From: Paraprevotella sp.
GTDB lineage: Bacteria > Bacteroidota > Bacteroidia > Bacteroidales > Bacteroidaceae
NCBI GenBank assembly: GCA_017937925.1
Contig: JAGBCQ010000022.1
Coordinates: forward strand, 62,001 to 126,000
Reading direction: 5' to 3'
Length of the DNA: 64,000 nt
This document shows, one piece after another, positions 34,378 through 43,209 of the stretch; position 1 is the stretch's first letter, and every line of letters begins with the position of its first letter. The notes beneath the pieces were generated by a model that did no database searches, was not told the origin of the DNA, and was given only the letters and a program-made list of their open reading frames with translations. Made by a program: the position numbers and the translations under genes.

Positions 34378-36249
34378 TTATCGTCCGAGTAAAACAAGGA
34401 GTACATTGATGTCGCTTGGAGATACTCCGGGGATTCGTCCGGCTTGTGCCAAAGTCTCAGGATTTATCCTTTCAAGTTTTTGACGCGCTTCGATTGACAA
34501 AGAGTTCATGTTCTTGTAATCAAATCGTCCTTTTATTTTAATATTCTCTAAGCGTTGCATTTTGTCGGCGATAACTCTTTCTCTTGCAATGTAACCGTTG
34601 TATTTTATAAGAATCTCGGCTGCTTCCACGATTTCTTCACGTCTGTTCTTGATACCGTTTATTATATTTTTCAAAGCGTTGATGTGTTCTGAAATATTTT
34701 GTACGGTAATTTGTGGTCGATTGATTAAGTCAAAAAGTTTGCACCCGTATTTAAGAGGAGTTGTCCTAATACTTTCTAAGGCAGGATTGATAAGAGCTGG
34801 TTTGAGCGAGAAGTTTTCGCAGAAATGAACAATCTTTTCAATCTCTTCTTTCTTTTCAATCCAATGGTCATATCGTTCTCTGCTCGCTAATCCTAATTGA
34901 TAAGAACGTTCGGTCAGACGGGCATCAGCATCATCTTGTCTTAATAAGATGCGGTATTCTGCGCGTGAGGTAAACATACGATATGGTTCATCAACCCCCT
35001 TTGTAACTAAATCATCGATTAAAACGCCTATATACGATTCGTCTCTATGCATGATGAAAGGTTCGCTTCCGGCGCATTTGAGCGCAGCATTAATTCCTGC
35101 TACGATACCTTGACCTGCTGCTTCTTCATAACCGGTCGTTCCATTAACCTGTCCTGCCATGAATAAACCGGATATTTTTTTTGATTCCAACGAATGGTTA
35201 AGTTGCGTAGGGTCGAAGAAATCATATTCAATTGCGTAGCCGGGACGGTACACAACCAAATCACGGAAAGCAGGAATCTTCCTGAGTGCTGAAATTTGAA
35301 TATCCAACGGAAGACTCGAAGAAAAACCATTCAAATAATACTCTTGCGTATTCTCACCTTCCGGTTCTAAAAATAGCTGATGCTGTTCGCGCTCGGGGAA
35401 AGTAACGAGTTTTGTTTCGATGCTGGGGCAGTATCTAGGACCGATACTTTGAATTTGTCCGTTGTATAGGGGGGAATCTGGTAGCCCACTTTCTAATACG
35501 GCATGAACGTCCGGATTGGTAAAACAAGTCCAACAAGGTAGTTGTTTTAAGTGCCGGCCCTCACCCATAAACGAGAACTTATGATAGTCGTGTTCTCCGT
35601 CTTGGATCTCCATATCCTCGTAATGAACGCTTCTTCCATCAATGCGTACAGGAGTTCCGGTTTTCATACGTCCATAAGTAATGCCATGTTGGGCAATGGA
35701 TTCTGTCAAATGGTATGAAGCCGGTTCTGCGACTCTACCGCCGGCGATTTTGGTGTGTCCGATATGCATCAAACCATTAAGGAAAGTGCCGGCAGTCAAG
35801 ATGACACACTTTGATTTAAACTCTACATCAAAATAAGTTTTTACACCGGTGACTTCGCCATTCTTTACCAATAACTCTTTAACTTGGTCTTGCCATATAT
35901 GTAAGTTGGGGATGTTTTCCAGTATCTCACGCCAAGTCCAAATAAATTTACCTCTGTCGCATTGGGCACGAGGACTCCACATGGCAGGTCCCTTGGAACG
36001 GTTCAACATTCGGAACTGAATGGCGGTGCGGTCTGTTACAATACCGGTGTAACCGCCGAGAGCATCAACTTCTCTTACAATCTGACCTTTGGCAATACCA
36101 CCAATTGCAGGGTTGCAACTCATTTGGGCTATCTTGTTCATGTCCATTGTAATGAGGCATGTTTTAGCGCCCATATTGGCAGATGCCGCTGCCGCTTCAC
36201 ATCCGGCATGTCCACCACCTATAACTATAACATCGTAATCAAAGTTCAT
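34378..36249 (-). CDS. mnmG: tRNA uridine-5-carboxymethylaminomethyl modification enzyme MnmG
   Basis: The 623-residue FAD protein works with MnmE to install the cmnm group on wobble uridine 34 of several tRNAs. The Rossmann motif GGGHAGCEAA is at residues 12-21. The GidA signatures CNPAIGGIAKG, GTFLNGLMHIG and GQVNGTTGYEEAAGQG are all present. A helical C-terminal domain ends with GVSPSDINVLLVLL. The upstream -7 element TACTTTTG lies at 36273-36280. Confidence 0.98.
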   Translation of the reverse strand: MNFDYDVIVIGGGHAGCEAAAASANMGAKTCLITMDMNKIAQMSCNPAIGGIAKGQIVREVDALGGYTGIVTDRTAIQFRMLNRSKGPAMWSPRAQCDRGKFIWTWREILENIPNLHIWQDQVKELLVKNGEVTGVKTYFDVEFKSKCVILTAGTFLNGLMHIGHTKIAGGRVAEPASYHLTESIAQHGITYGRMKTGTPVRIDGRSVHYEDMEIQDGEHDYHKFSFMGEGRHLKQLPCWTCFTNPDVHAVLESGLPDSPLYNGQIQSIGPRYCPSIETKLVTFPEREQHQLFLEPEGENTQEYYLNGFSSSLPLDIQISALRKIPAFRDLVVYRPGYAIEYDFFDPTQLNHSLESKKISGLFMAGQVNGTTGYEEAAGQGIVAGINAALKCAGSEPFIMHRDESYIGVLIDDLVTKGVDEPYRMFTSRAEYRILLRQDDADARLTERSYQLGLASRERYDHWIEKKEEIEKIVHFCENFSLKPALINPALESIRTTPLKYGCKLFDLINRPQITVQNISEHINALKNIINGIKNRREEIVEAAEILIKYNGYIARERVIADKMQRLENIKIKGRFDYKNMNSLSIEARQKLERINPETLAQAGRIPGVSPSDINVLLVLLGR

Positions 36250-36272
36250 CCTATACTTCCTTAATTCAGCTA

Positions 36273-36280
36273 CAAAAGTA
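36273..36280 (-). promoter_or_regulatory. -7 element of mnmG
   Basis: TACTTTTG on the minus strand matches TAnnTTTG, 23 bases before the mnmG ATG. Confidence 0.6.
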
Positions 36281-36311
36281 GTGATTTTTAGGAATATAAT
36301 TTGAGATTTTC

Positions 36312-36342
36312 TTTGTCTAATTCAGGATTAAACGTAAATTTG
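36312..36342 (+). promoter_or_regulatory. frdCAB promoter
   Basis: TTTG at 36312-36315 and TAAATTTG at 36335-36342 are spaced by exactly 19 bases, a textbook Bacteroidota promoter and the clearest in the window. It gives a leader of about 65 bases before frdC. Confidence 0.85.
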
Positions 36343-36416
36343 CAAAGCACTTGAGAATGTGCTTAAATCTAAAACTTATTTTAAAAACATTATAAATATC
36401 TTAAATTCAAACAATT

Positions 36417-37115
36417 ATGTGGTTATGTGATTCATCTATTGGAAGGAAAGTGGTAATGTCCGTTAGTGGATTGGCCCTTATCCTGTTCTTGACGTTCCAT
36501 GCGTCGATGAACTTAGTAGCTCTGTTCTCTAAGGAGGGTTACAACATGATTTGTGAGTTTCTTGGCGCAAACTGGTATGCGGTTGCTGCTACGCTTGGTT
36601 TGGCTGCGTTGGTCGCAGTACACATTGTGTATGCGTTTTGGCTCACGTTACAAAATTATCGTGCTCGCGGTAAGGATCGCTACGCAGTGACCGATAAACC
36701 AAAGGCAGTAGAATGGGCTTCTCAAAACATGTTGGTACTTGGTATCATCGTGGTATTGGGTATGGTACTTCACCTCTGGAATTTCTGGTACAACATGATG
36801 TTTGCCGAACTGATTCATCAACCAATGTTGGGTGGTATTCATGCGACCAACGGTTATGACTACATTGCACAAACATTCAGCAATCCGATTTACGTAGTTC
36901 TCTATGTAATTTGGTTGGTAGCTTTGTGGTTCCACTTGACACACGGTTTCTGGAGTGCGTTACAAACAGTGGGATGGAGTGGCAAGATTTGGTTTGAGCG
37001 TTGGAAGTGCATCGGTTATGCATATTCAACCATCCTTATTTTGATGTTCTTGGTGGTCGTAGCTAAGTTTGCCATTTGTGGTGGAGCGTTCTGCTGCGGT
37101 TCATGCCCCCTTTAA
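36417..37115 (+). CDS. frdC: succinate dehydrogenase/fumarate reductase cytochrome b subunit
   Basis: The 232-residue membrane anchor has five hydrophobic helices and histidines spaced for two b hemes (FHASMNL, VHIVYAFWL, VLHLWNFWY, WFHLTHGFWSALQTVGW). It belongs to the b558 family of Bacteroidota, which oxidises menaquinol for fumarate reduction. It lies first in frdCAB, 42 bases before the flavoprotein gene. The C-terminus is cysteine-rich (CGGAFCCGSC), which is unusual for the family; its significance is unclear. Confidence 0.94.
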   Translation: MWLCDSSIGRKVVMSVSGLALILFLTFHASMNLVALFSKEGYNMICEFLGANWYAVAATLGLAALVAVHIVYAFWLTLQNYRARGKDRYAVTDKPKAVEWASQNMLVLGIIVVLGMVLHLWNFWYNMMFAELIHQPMLGGIHATNGYDYIAQTFSNPIYVVLYVIWLVALWFHLTHGFWSALQTVGWSGKIWFERWKCIGYAYSTILILMFLVVVAKFAICGGAFCCGSCPL

Positions 37116-37157
37116 TTGAGAGTAACAATCAAGCTAAAATAATTAAAGTATATAGAT

Positions 37158-39107
37158 ATGACAAAGATAATTGACTCGAGAATACCGGAAGGACCGGTGG
37201 CCGAGAAATGGACCAATTATAAAGCGCATCAAAAGTTGGTGAACCCTGCCAACAAGCGTCGTTTGGATGTTATCGTCGTAGGAACCGGTTTGGCTGGTGC
37301 TTCAGCGGCTGCCTCTCTTGGTGAGATGGGATTCCGTGTATTCAACTTCTGTATTCAGGATTCTCCTCGTCGTGCGCACTCTATCGCTGCTCAAGGTGGT
37401 ATCAATGCGGCAAAGAATTATCAAAATGACGGTGACTCTGTGTACCGTTTATTCTATGACACTGTGAAGGGTGGTGACTACCGTGCTCGTGAAGCCAATG
37501 TTTATCGTTTGGCAGAGGTGTCAAATAGCATCATCGACCAATGTGTTGCTCAGGGTGTTCCTTTCGCTCGTGAGTATGGTGGTATGTTAGACAACCGTTC
37601 TTTCGGTGGCGCTCAAGTAAGTCGTACATTCTATGCTAAGGGACAAACAGGTCAGCAATTATTGTTGGGTGCATACTCAGCGTTAAGCTGTCAAGTGAAT
37701 GCTGGAACAGTTAAGTTGTACACTCGTTATGAGATGTTGGACGTAGTGATTGTTGACGGTCGTGCTCGCGGTATCATCGCACGCAATTTGATTACCGGTA
37801 AGTTGGAGCGTTTCGCTGCTCATGCTGTAGTTATTGCTACAGGAGGTTACGGAAATGCTTACTTCCTTTCAACTAACGCTATGGGATGTAACTGTTCTGC
37901 TGCTATGTCATGCTACCGTAAGGGAGCTTATTTCGCTAATCCTTCATACGTTCAGATTCACCCCACTTGTATCCCTATTCACGGAGACAAGCAATCCAAA
38001 CTGACTTTGATGTCAGAGTCATTGCGTAACGATGGCCGTATTTGGGTTCCGAAGAAGTTGGAAGACGCCAAGAAGTTGCAAGAGGGAACTTTACGTGGTG
38101 AGGATATTCCTGATGAAGATCGCGACTTCTATTTGGAGCGTCGTTATCCGGCATTTGGAAACTTGGTGCCTCGTGACGTTGCCAGTCGTGCAGCAAAAGA
38201 GCGTTGTGACAAGGGTTTCGGTGTGAACAACACAGGTTTGGCTGTATTCCTTGACTTCAAGTATGCTATCGACCGTTTGGGTAAGGATGTTGTGGCTGCT
38301 CGTTATGGTAACCTCTTTGATATGTATGAGGAAATTACCGATGACGATCCATATAAGACACCGATGATGATTTATCCTGCTGTACACTATACAATGGGTG
38401 GTATCTGGGTAGATTACGAGTTGCAGACATCTATTAAGGGATTGTTTGCAATCGGAGAGTGTAACTTCTCCGATCACGGAGCTAACCGTTTGGGAGCTTC
38501 TGCATTGATGCAAGGTTTGGCAGATGGTTATTTCGTTCTTCCTTATACTATTCAAAACTATTTGGCTGACCAAATTACAGTGCCACGTTTCTCTACCGAC
38601 TTGCCGGAATTTGCTGAAGCAGAAAAGGCTGTTACAGACCGCATCACCCGTTTGATGGGTATTCAAGGCAAGCGCAGTGTAGATTCTATCCATAAGGAAT
38701 TGGGCCACATTATGTGGGAATACGTAGGTATGGGTCGTACGGCTGAAGGTTTGCAAGAAGGTTTGAAACAAATCAAGGCATTGCGTAAAGTATTCTACTC
38801 AGAGTTGTTCGTACCGGGTTCTACAGAAGGTGTGAACGTAGAGTTGGAAAAAGCTATCCGTTTGGAAGACTTCTTCGTGATGGGTGAATTGATTGCTTAC
38901 GATGCTTTGAATCGTAACGAAAGTTGTGGTGGACACTTCCGTGAAGAGTACCAAACAGAAGAAGGCGAAGCTAAGCGCGACGACGAAAACTTCTTCTATG
39001 TTGGTTGTTGGGAGTATCAAGGTGACGACGAAAAAGAGCCGGCACTCTACAAGGAGCCACTCGTTTACGAGGCAATTAAGGTACAGACACGTAACTACAA
39101 GAGCTAA
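37158..39107 (+). CDS. frdA: fumarate reductase/succinate dehydrogenase flavoprotein subunit
   Basis: The 649-residue catalytic subunit has the FAD-binding [19 protein letters not shown] (residues 40-58) and the covalent flavin-attachment histidine, His74, in [13 protein letters not shown]. The substrate region includes QIHPTCIP and the [10 protein letters not shown] loop. It interconverts fumarate and succinate at the inner membrane; in anaerobic Bacteroidales the reductive direction produces succinate. Codon use is strongly optimised (many CGT and GGT codons), consistent with high expression. Confidence 0.97.
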   Translation: MTKIIDSRIPEGPVAEKWTNYKAHQKLVNPANKRRLDVIVVGTGLAGASAAASLGEMGFRVFNFCIQDSPRRAHSIAAQGGINAAKNYQNDGDSVYRLFYDTVKGGDYRAREANVYRLAEVSNSIIDQCVAQGVPFAREYGGMLDNRSFGGAQVSRTFYAKGQTGQQLLLGAYSALSCQVNAGTVKLYTRYEMLDVVIVDGRARGIIARNLITGKLERFAAHAVVIATGGYGNAYFLSTNAMGCNCSAAMSCYRKGAYFANPSYVQIHPTCIPIHGDKQSKLTLMSESLRNDGRIWVPKKLEDAKKLQEGTLRGEDIPDEDRDFYLERRYPAFGNLVPRDVASRAAKERCDKGFGVNNTGLAVFLDFKYAIDRLGKDVVAARYGNLFDMYEEITDDDPYKTPMMIYPAVHYTMGGIWVDYELQTSIKGLFAIGECNFSDHGANRLGASALMQGLADGYFVLPYTIQNYLADQITVPRFSTDLPEFAEAEKAVTDRITRLMGIQGKRSVDSIHKELGHIMWEYVGMGRTAEGLQEGLKQIKALRKVFYSELFVPGSTEGVNVELEKAIRLEDFFVMGELIAYDALNRNESCGGHFREEYQTEEGEAKRDDENFFYVGCWEYQGDDEKEPALYKEPLVYEAIKVQTRNYKS

Positions 39108-39143
39108 TTAACGGTTTGTTCAACGATTAAAAACTAAAAGAAA

Positions 39144-39902
39144 ATGGATAAGAATATATCATTCAAACTTAGATATTGGCGTCAGAACGGACCGAAGGAT
39201 AAAGGTCATTTTGACGAGCGTGAAATGAAAGACATTCCTGGTGACACTTCTTTCCTTGAAATGCTTGATATCCTTAACGAGCAATTGGTCAATGAAGGGA
39301 AAGAACCATTCGTGTTCGATCATGACTGCCGCGAAGGTATCTGCGGTATGTGTTCATTGTATATCAACGGAACACCTCATGGTAAGACCGAGCGTGGAGC
39401 AACTACTTGCCAATTGTATATGCGTAAGTTCAAGGATGGCGACACTATTACTGTTGAGCCATGGCGTTCAGCCGGTTTCCCGGTAATTAAGGACTGTATG
39501 GTCGATCGTACTGCTTTCGACAAGATTATCCAAGCCGGAGGTTATGTAACAGTGCGCACAGGCCAACCACAGGATGCCAACGCTATCCTTATTCCGAAGC
39601 AAGACGCTGACGAAGCAATGGATTGCGCAAGTTGTATTGGTTGTGGCGCATGTGTAGCAGCATGTAAGAACGGTTCAGCCATGTTGTTCGTTTCTTCAAA
39701 GGTGAGCCAATTGGCATTGTTGCCACAAGGACGTCCTGAAGCAGCACGTCGTGCCAAAGCGATGGTTGCTAAGATGGATGAACTTGGTTTCGGTAACTGT
39801 ACCAATACACGTGCTTGTGAGGCAGTTTGTCCTAAGTGCGAGAGTATTTCAAACATCGCTCGTTTGAACCGTGAGTTCATCAAAGCAAAGTTGAACGACT
39901 AA
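39144..39902 (+). CDS. frdB: fumarate reductase/succinate dehydrogenase iron-sulfur subunit
   Basis: The 252-residue subunit passes electrons between cytochrome and flavin. The [2Fe-2S] cysteines are Cys62, Cys67, Cys70 (CREGICGMC) and Cys89. The C-terminal ferredoxin part has [14 protein letters not shown] near residue 153 and a second set [15 protein letters not shown], supplying a [4Fe-4S] and a [3Fe-4S] cluster. Last gene of the operon, followed by a strong terminator. Confidence 0.97.
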   Translation: MDKNISFKLRYWRQNGPKDKGHFDEREMKDIPGDTSFLEMLDILNEQLVNEGKEPFVFDHDCREGICGMCSLYINGTPHGKTERGATTCQLYMRKFKDGDTITVEPWRSAGFPVIKDCMVDRTAFDKIIQAGGYVTVRTGQPQDANAILIPKQDADEAMDCASCIGCGACVAACKNGSAMLFVSSKVSQLALLPQGRPEAARRAKAMVAKMDELGFGNCTNTRACEAVCPKCESISNIARLNREFIKAKLND

Positions 39903-39921
39903 TAAAGTCAAATACATCAAA

Positions 39922-39959
39922 AAAATCTCCGTTGCCCTTCGGTAGCGGAGATTTTTTTT
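39922..39959. terminator. bidirectional terminator between frdB and the NCS2 gene
   Basis: AAAATCTCCG (39922-39931) pairs with CGGAGATTTT (39946-39955) and is flanked by A- and T-runs, so it can end both convergent units. Confidence 0.9.
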
Positions 39960-39973
39960 GTGATTATAATGTC

Positions 39974-41266
39974 TTAAATAAAGATATATTTCAAGATGAA
40001 CAGAACAGCAAGGATATACATTGTGGGAGTGATTTTCTTGTGTTTTCCACAAATGATATTCATAAGTACATAGATAATCATTCCGAGCAATATACCATTG
40101 GAAATAGAGTAAGAAAGAGGCATCATGATAATGCACACGAATGCAGGAATAGATTCTGAGAAGTCATCAAAAGGAATGTGTTTGATTGGTTCAAGCATGA
40201 GCAGACCTACAATGATTAATGCCGGAGCTGTAGCTGCAGCAGGGATAGAAAGGAACAAGGGGGAGAAGAACAGAGCCACAACGAAACAACAAGCTACGGA
40301 AAAAGCAGTGAGTCCCGACCGACCACCTTGCGCTACACCTGCAGCACTTTCTACGTAAGTGGTAGTAGTTGACGTACCTAATACAGCACCTGCCGTAGTT
40401 GCGATGGCATCTGCCATGAAAGCCTCCTTTATTCTGTGAATGTTACCCTTCTTATCTACCATTCCGGCTTTGGTGCAGACACCCACAAGCGTACCCACCG
40501 TGTCGAACATATCAATAAACAAGAATGTAAATACAATTACCAACATATCTAAGGTTAAGATATTCTTCCATTCAAACTGGCAGAAAATGGGTGCGATAGA
40601 TTCCGGTTTTGATAGGATACCCTTAAATTCTGTGACTCCCATAGGGATACCGATAATCATAGTTAGCAGGATGCCCACCAAAATAGCACCCGGAAAGTTT
40701 CTGCTATAAAGGAAACCGGTTATGACGAGACCTATCATAGCCAATAGTGCAGAACCCGATTTAACGTCGCCTAAAGCAACAAGCGTGGCGCTGTCACTTA
40801 CAATCACACCGGCGCTTTCCAAACCGATAAATGCGATGAAAAGACCTATTCCTGCTCCGATGGCATTTCTCATGCTCAGTGGGATGGCATTGACAATGGC
40901 TTCTCTGACGTTGGTAACAGTCAGTAGGATAAAAATGAATCCTTCTATAAAAACTGCCGTAAGGGCGAATTGCCATGTATATCCCATGCCTAAACAAACA
41001 CTGTAAACGAAGAAAGCATTAAGACCCATTCCCGGTGCAAGACCAAATGGAAGTTTTCCCCAGAAAGCCATCATTACACAACCTACGATGGCAGCCAAGG
41101 CTGTTGAGGTAAATACTGCGCCCATGGGCATGCCGTCAAGCATACTGAACATTGAGGGGTTCACGGCTAGGATGTAAGACATAGTGAGGAATGTAGTGAT
41201 TCCGGCAATGATTTCCGTGCGAATCGTTGTTTTCTCAGAATCAAATCCAAAAAGTTTTTTAAGCAT
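39974..41266 (-). CDS. NCS2 family purine permease (AzgA-like)
   Basis: The 430-residue protein has about 12-14 hydrophobic segments. The AzgA-type marks are GITTFLTMSYILAVNP at the N-terminus, GLAPGMGLNAFFVYS, the GAGIGLFIAFIGLE segment, and the conserved STTTTYVESAAGVAQGGRSGLTA region (23 residues near 290-312). This subgroup imports adenine, guanine or hypoxanthine with protons. It stands alone, with TATCTTTG at 41313-41320. It may feed apt. Confidence 0.93.
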   Translation of the reverse strand: MLKKLFGFDSEKTTIRTEIIAGITTFLTMSYILAVNPSMFSMLDGMPMGAVFTSTALAAIVGCVMMAFWGKLPFGLAPGMGLNAFFVYSVCLGMGYTWQFALTAVFIEGFIFILLTVTNVREAIVNAIPLSMRNAIGAGIGLFIAFIGLESAGVIVSDSATLVALGDVKSGSALLAMIGLVITGFLYSRNFPGAILVGILLTMIIGIPMGVTEFKGILSKPESIAPIFCQFEWKNILTLDMLVIVFTFLFIDMFDTVGTLVGVCTKAGMVDKKGNIHRIKEAFMADAIATTAGAVLGTSTTTTYVESAAGVAQGGRSGLTAFSVACCFVVALFFSPLFLSIPAAATAPALIIVGLLMLEPIKHIPFDDFSESIPAFVCIIMMPLSYSISNGILLGMIIYVLMNIICGKHKKITPTMYILAVLFILKYIFI

Positions 41267-41312
41267 AATGTTTGAGTAAAATTGACTTGTTAGGTTTTGT
41301 TTTTCAGTGTGT

Positions 41313-41320
41313 CAAAGATA
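41313..41320 (-). promoter_or_regulatory. -7 element of the NCS2 permease gene
   Basis: TATCTTTG on the minus strand, 46 bases before the ATG. Confidence 0.6.
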
Positions 41321-41535
41321 GAAAATAAAGGCAACCTACCAATGAGAATGGTTTCTGAAACTGATGGTTCATTTGAGAAAAACAAAAACATAGGTTTCTC
41401 ATCGGAAGAAAGACCCTAAAAAGCACCATAAAAATCCCTTTGTTTTACAACCGAAAACGCACTAAAATCAGAATTTTGTTAGTGTGTTGTAAATCAATAG
41501 TTTGTATATGGTAAAAAATACCTACTGAGATCACC

Positions 41536-41605
41536 AAAATGACGGACGTCCGCCGTCGCGACGACAGACGTCTTGCGTTTGAATGGCGGACGTCCGTCAT
41601 TTTGC
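41536..41605 (-). repeat. GACGTC palindromic repeat, copy 2
   Basis: This copy is inverted relative to copies 1 and 3. Its arms are a perfect 19-bp inverted repeat (41536-41554 with 41585-41603, ending GGACGTCCGCC), enclosing a 30-base loop that contains CGTCGCGACG and AGACGTCT palindromes. It overlaps the end of the ybeY fragment, supplying its stop codon. It lies between divergent genes, so it is not simply an operon terminator. Confidence 0.88.
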
Positions 41606-41674
41606 GCCCTCAATCTTCTTATTACGCTTCTTTATTTTTGCCGTCTTCACACCGTCCGTGTTATAAGTAATCAT
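41597..41674 (-). pseudogene. ybeY 5'-end fragment
   Basis: From ATG 41674 the minus strand encodes 25 codons, MITYNTDGVKTAKIKKRNKK and five more, then TGA inside the repeat. The first 17 residues match the start of the intact YbeY (MITYNIDGVKMPKIKKR) at 14 of 17 positions. Only the 5' end is present. It lies 1.1 kb from intact ybeY in the same orientation, with one unrecognised gene between. It is best read as a decayed duplication or recombination scar. Confidence 0.7.
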
Positions 41675-41859
41675 CTTTGTTTTACTAAAATCTTACTATA
41701 ATGTAAATCCGGTAGATAAGATAGCCTCCTCATGAAGAGATGGCTAAATATATGTTTTATTTCAAACCCCGTGCCTACAACGGATTTGAGTAGAAAAGTG
41801 AAAGGTGAAAAGTGTATCTGAAAAATGATGTAAGAAAATGTTAACGTTATTTAACGAAT

Positions 41860-41893
41860 GGGGGGGGTAAAATGCAACTTTTTCATATCTTTG
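41860..41893 (+). promoter_or_regulatory. promoter with G8 tract at the -33 position
   Basis: TATCTTTG at 41886-41893 is a good -7 element. A run of eight G (41860-41867) occupies the place where TTTG would be, 18 bases upstream. Slippage in the G run would change spacing. Transcription should start near 41900. Confidence 0.55.
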
Positions 41894-41956
41894 CCAAAGA
41901 AGTAAACTTTTAGAAATTACAAGGTCGTTATTTTAAATTTAAAAGGAGGAATTAAA

Positions 41957-42775
41957 ATGAGAACAAGAAAAAGATTTTTGCAGATACGCCGAAAGGGATG
42001 GTGTTCAATGCTTATGATGTTTATGTCAGTAAGTGTTTTAGCAGCTAACAACTTAATAGAAGCAGAAAATGCTACATTGCAAGATGAAACAACCAAGGGC
42101 AATATTGAGCAAATGGAAATTAAGAGTTTAGATGATGTACTTCTAGTTTTTGACGGAGAGGTAGTTTCTTCTAAACAATTCAAGAAACTGTGGAATAAGC
42201 ACTTTAATCCGCAATTTTATTTTGCTCTAGGTACCAATAAAAAAGCGGAAAAATTCTTGGACGAAAAGTATTCTTCGTCAATATTTTGGTTTAACAGGAA
42301 TGATGAAACTTATAACAATATGTTGGAAGAGCGATATAGAGACAAACGAGCATTATGTGCAGCGGTGGTCGTAGAGAAATGTGAGGATGTGATAGGTCAT
42401 CCCCATCACCCATGTCGTTACTTGCCATGGAAAAACGCTGCTTTTAAAGAAACGTTTAAAGCCGATTCAACCACAAATTTCATCCTCTCCGGAACGGTCA
42501 CAAAAGGGTTGCGCGACGTAGCATACCTCATAAACTTCCAAGAGGAGAGTGGCAATATCAGTCCCAAACCATCTGCAGTGGTGTTAGTTAAAGATAGAAA
42601 GTTTACCTACCGTGCAAAATTGGACAAGCCGGTTTTGGCTGAGATACGTGCCGTGTTTGAGGATGGCTCTATATGTCAGACCTGTATTCAAAGGTGGTTT
42701 AAACCCGAAGAAATCCTACATCTCTTAGTGATGGATAACGTATTTAATGCTTTTGCGCAGAAGTTAGAAGAATAG
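41957..42775 (+). CDS. unrecognised exported protein, DUF4369-like C-terminal part
   Basis: I do not recognise this 272-residue protein. It begins with a very basic stretch (MRTRKRFLQIRRKG) and one hydrophobic segment ending VSVLAA, an export signal. Residues 55-110 (VLLVFDGEVVSSKQFKKLW) look like a small alpha/beta domain. Residues 170-255 (NFILSGTVTKGLRDVAYLINFQ, 22 residues, then RKFTYRAKLDKPVLAEIR) resemble the beta-sandwich DUF4369 found in front of thioredoxin domains, but no thioredoxin motif follows. Two CxxC-like pairs are absent; the nearest is CQTC near residue 246. The start has a strong AAGGAGGA site 9 bases upstream, rare in this phylum. It lies between ybeY and the ybeY fragment. 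Confidence 0.7.
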   Translation: MRTRKRFLQIRRKGWCSMLMMFMSVSVLAANNLIEAENATLQDETTKGNIEQMEIKSLDDVLLVFDGEVVSSKQFKKLWNKHFNPQFYFALGTNKKAEKFLDEKYSSSIFWFNRNDETYNNMLEERYRDKRALCAAVVVEKCEDVIGHPHHPCRYLPWKNAAFKETFKADSTTNFILSGTVTKGLRDVAYLINFQEESGNISPKPSAVVLVKDRKFTYRAKLDKPVLAEIRAVFEDGSICQTCIQRWFKPEEILHLLVMDNVFNAFAQKLEE

Positions 42776-42784
42776 GAAGAAAAC

Positions 42785-43195
42785 TTATAACATTGCCAAA
42801 GCACGGTTCTCTGCCGCTTCCATTATCTCGCGCTCTCCCGGTCCTTTGTCGTTAATACCACAAAGGTGCAGGATGCCGTGAATAATGACGCGGTAGAGTT
42901 CTTGTTCGTAGGTGACACCTACTTGTTCGGCATTGGTACGAACAGTATCTAAACTAATGAACAAGTCGCCCGAAATAATATCGTCCTCACAGTAGTCGAA
43001 CGTGATGATATCGGTGTAGTAGTCGTGCTGTAAGTATTCACGATTCACTTCGAGGATTTTCTCGTCGTTTACAAAAATATAGGCGATTTCACCGACCTTT
43101 TTCCCATAAGATGCCGCTACAGCTTTAATCCATGCGTTGTTCTCGCGTTTCTTAATCTTCGGCATCTTGACGCCGTCAATATTGTATGTTATCAT
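42785..43195 (-). CDS. ybeY: rRNA maturation endoribonuclease YbeY
   Basis: The 136-residue metalloprotein is needed for 16S rRNA 3'-end maturation and ribosome quality control. The zinc motif reads HGILHLCGINDKG: the first two histidines of HGxLHLxGyDH are present, but Lys stands where the third histidine is expected. This variant may be normal in Bacteroidota. The central segment DYYTDIITFDY is the conserved substrate region. It follows ruvB by 14 bases on the same strand. Confidence 0.94.
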   Translation of the reverse strand: MITYNIDGVKMPKIKKRENNAWIKAVAASYGKKVGEIAYIFVNDEKILEVNREYLQHDYYTDIITFDYCEDDIISGDLFISLDTVRTNAEQVGVTYEQELYRVIIHGILHLCGINDKGPGEREIMEAAENRALAML

Positions 43196-43209
43196 TCGTT
43201 GCTATTCTT

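Larger units (their letters stand above)
41267..41956. other. 690-base intergenic region
   Basis: It contains the NCS2 promoter element (41313-41320, minus), copy 2 of the GACGTC repeat (41536-41605), a decayed ybeY 5' fragment (41597-41674, minus), a G8 tract (41860-41867) and the promoter of the next gene (41886-41893). Between 41680 and 41850 I see no gene or clear structure. Confidence 0.7.

Noticed and set aside
38091..38771. 226-residue open frame antisense to frdA
   Set aside because: It is a shadow of the strongly codon-biased frdA frame and its translation is rich in Thr, His, Val and Cys with no domain pattern.
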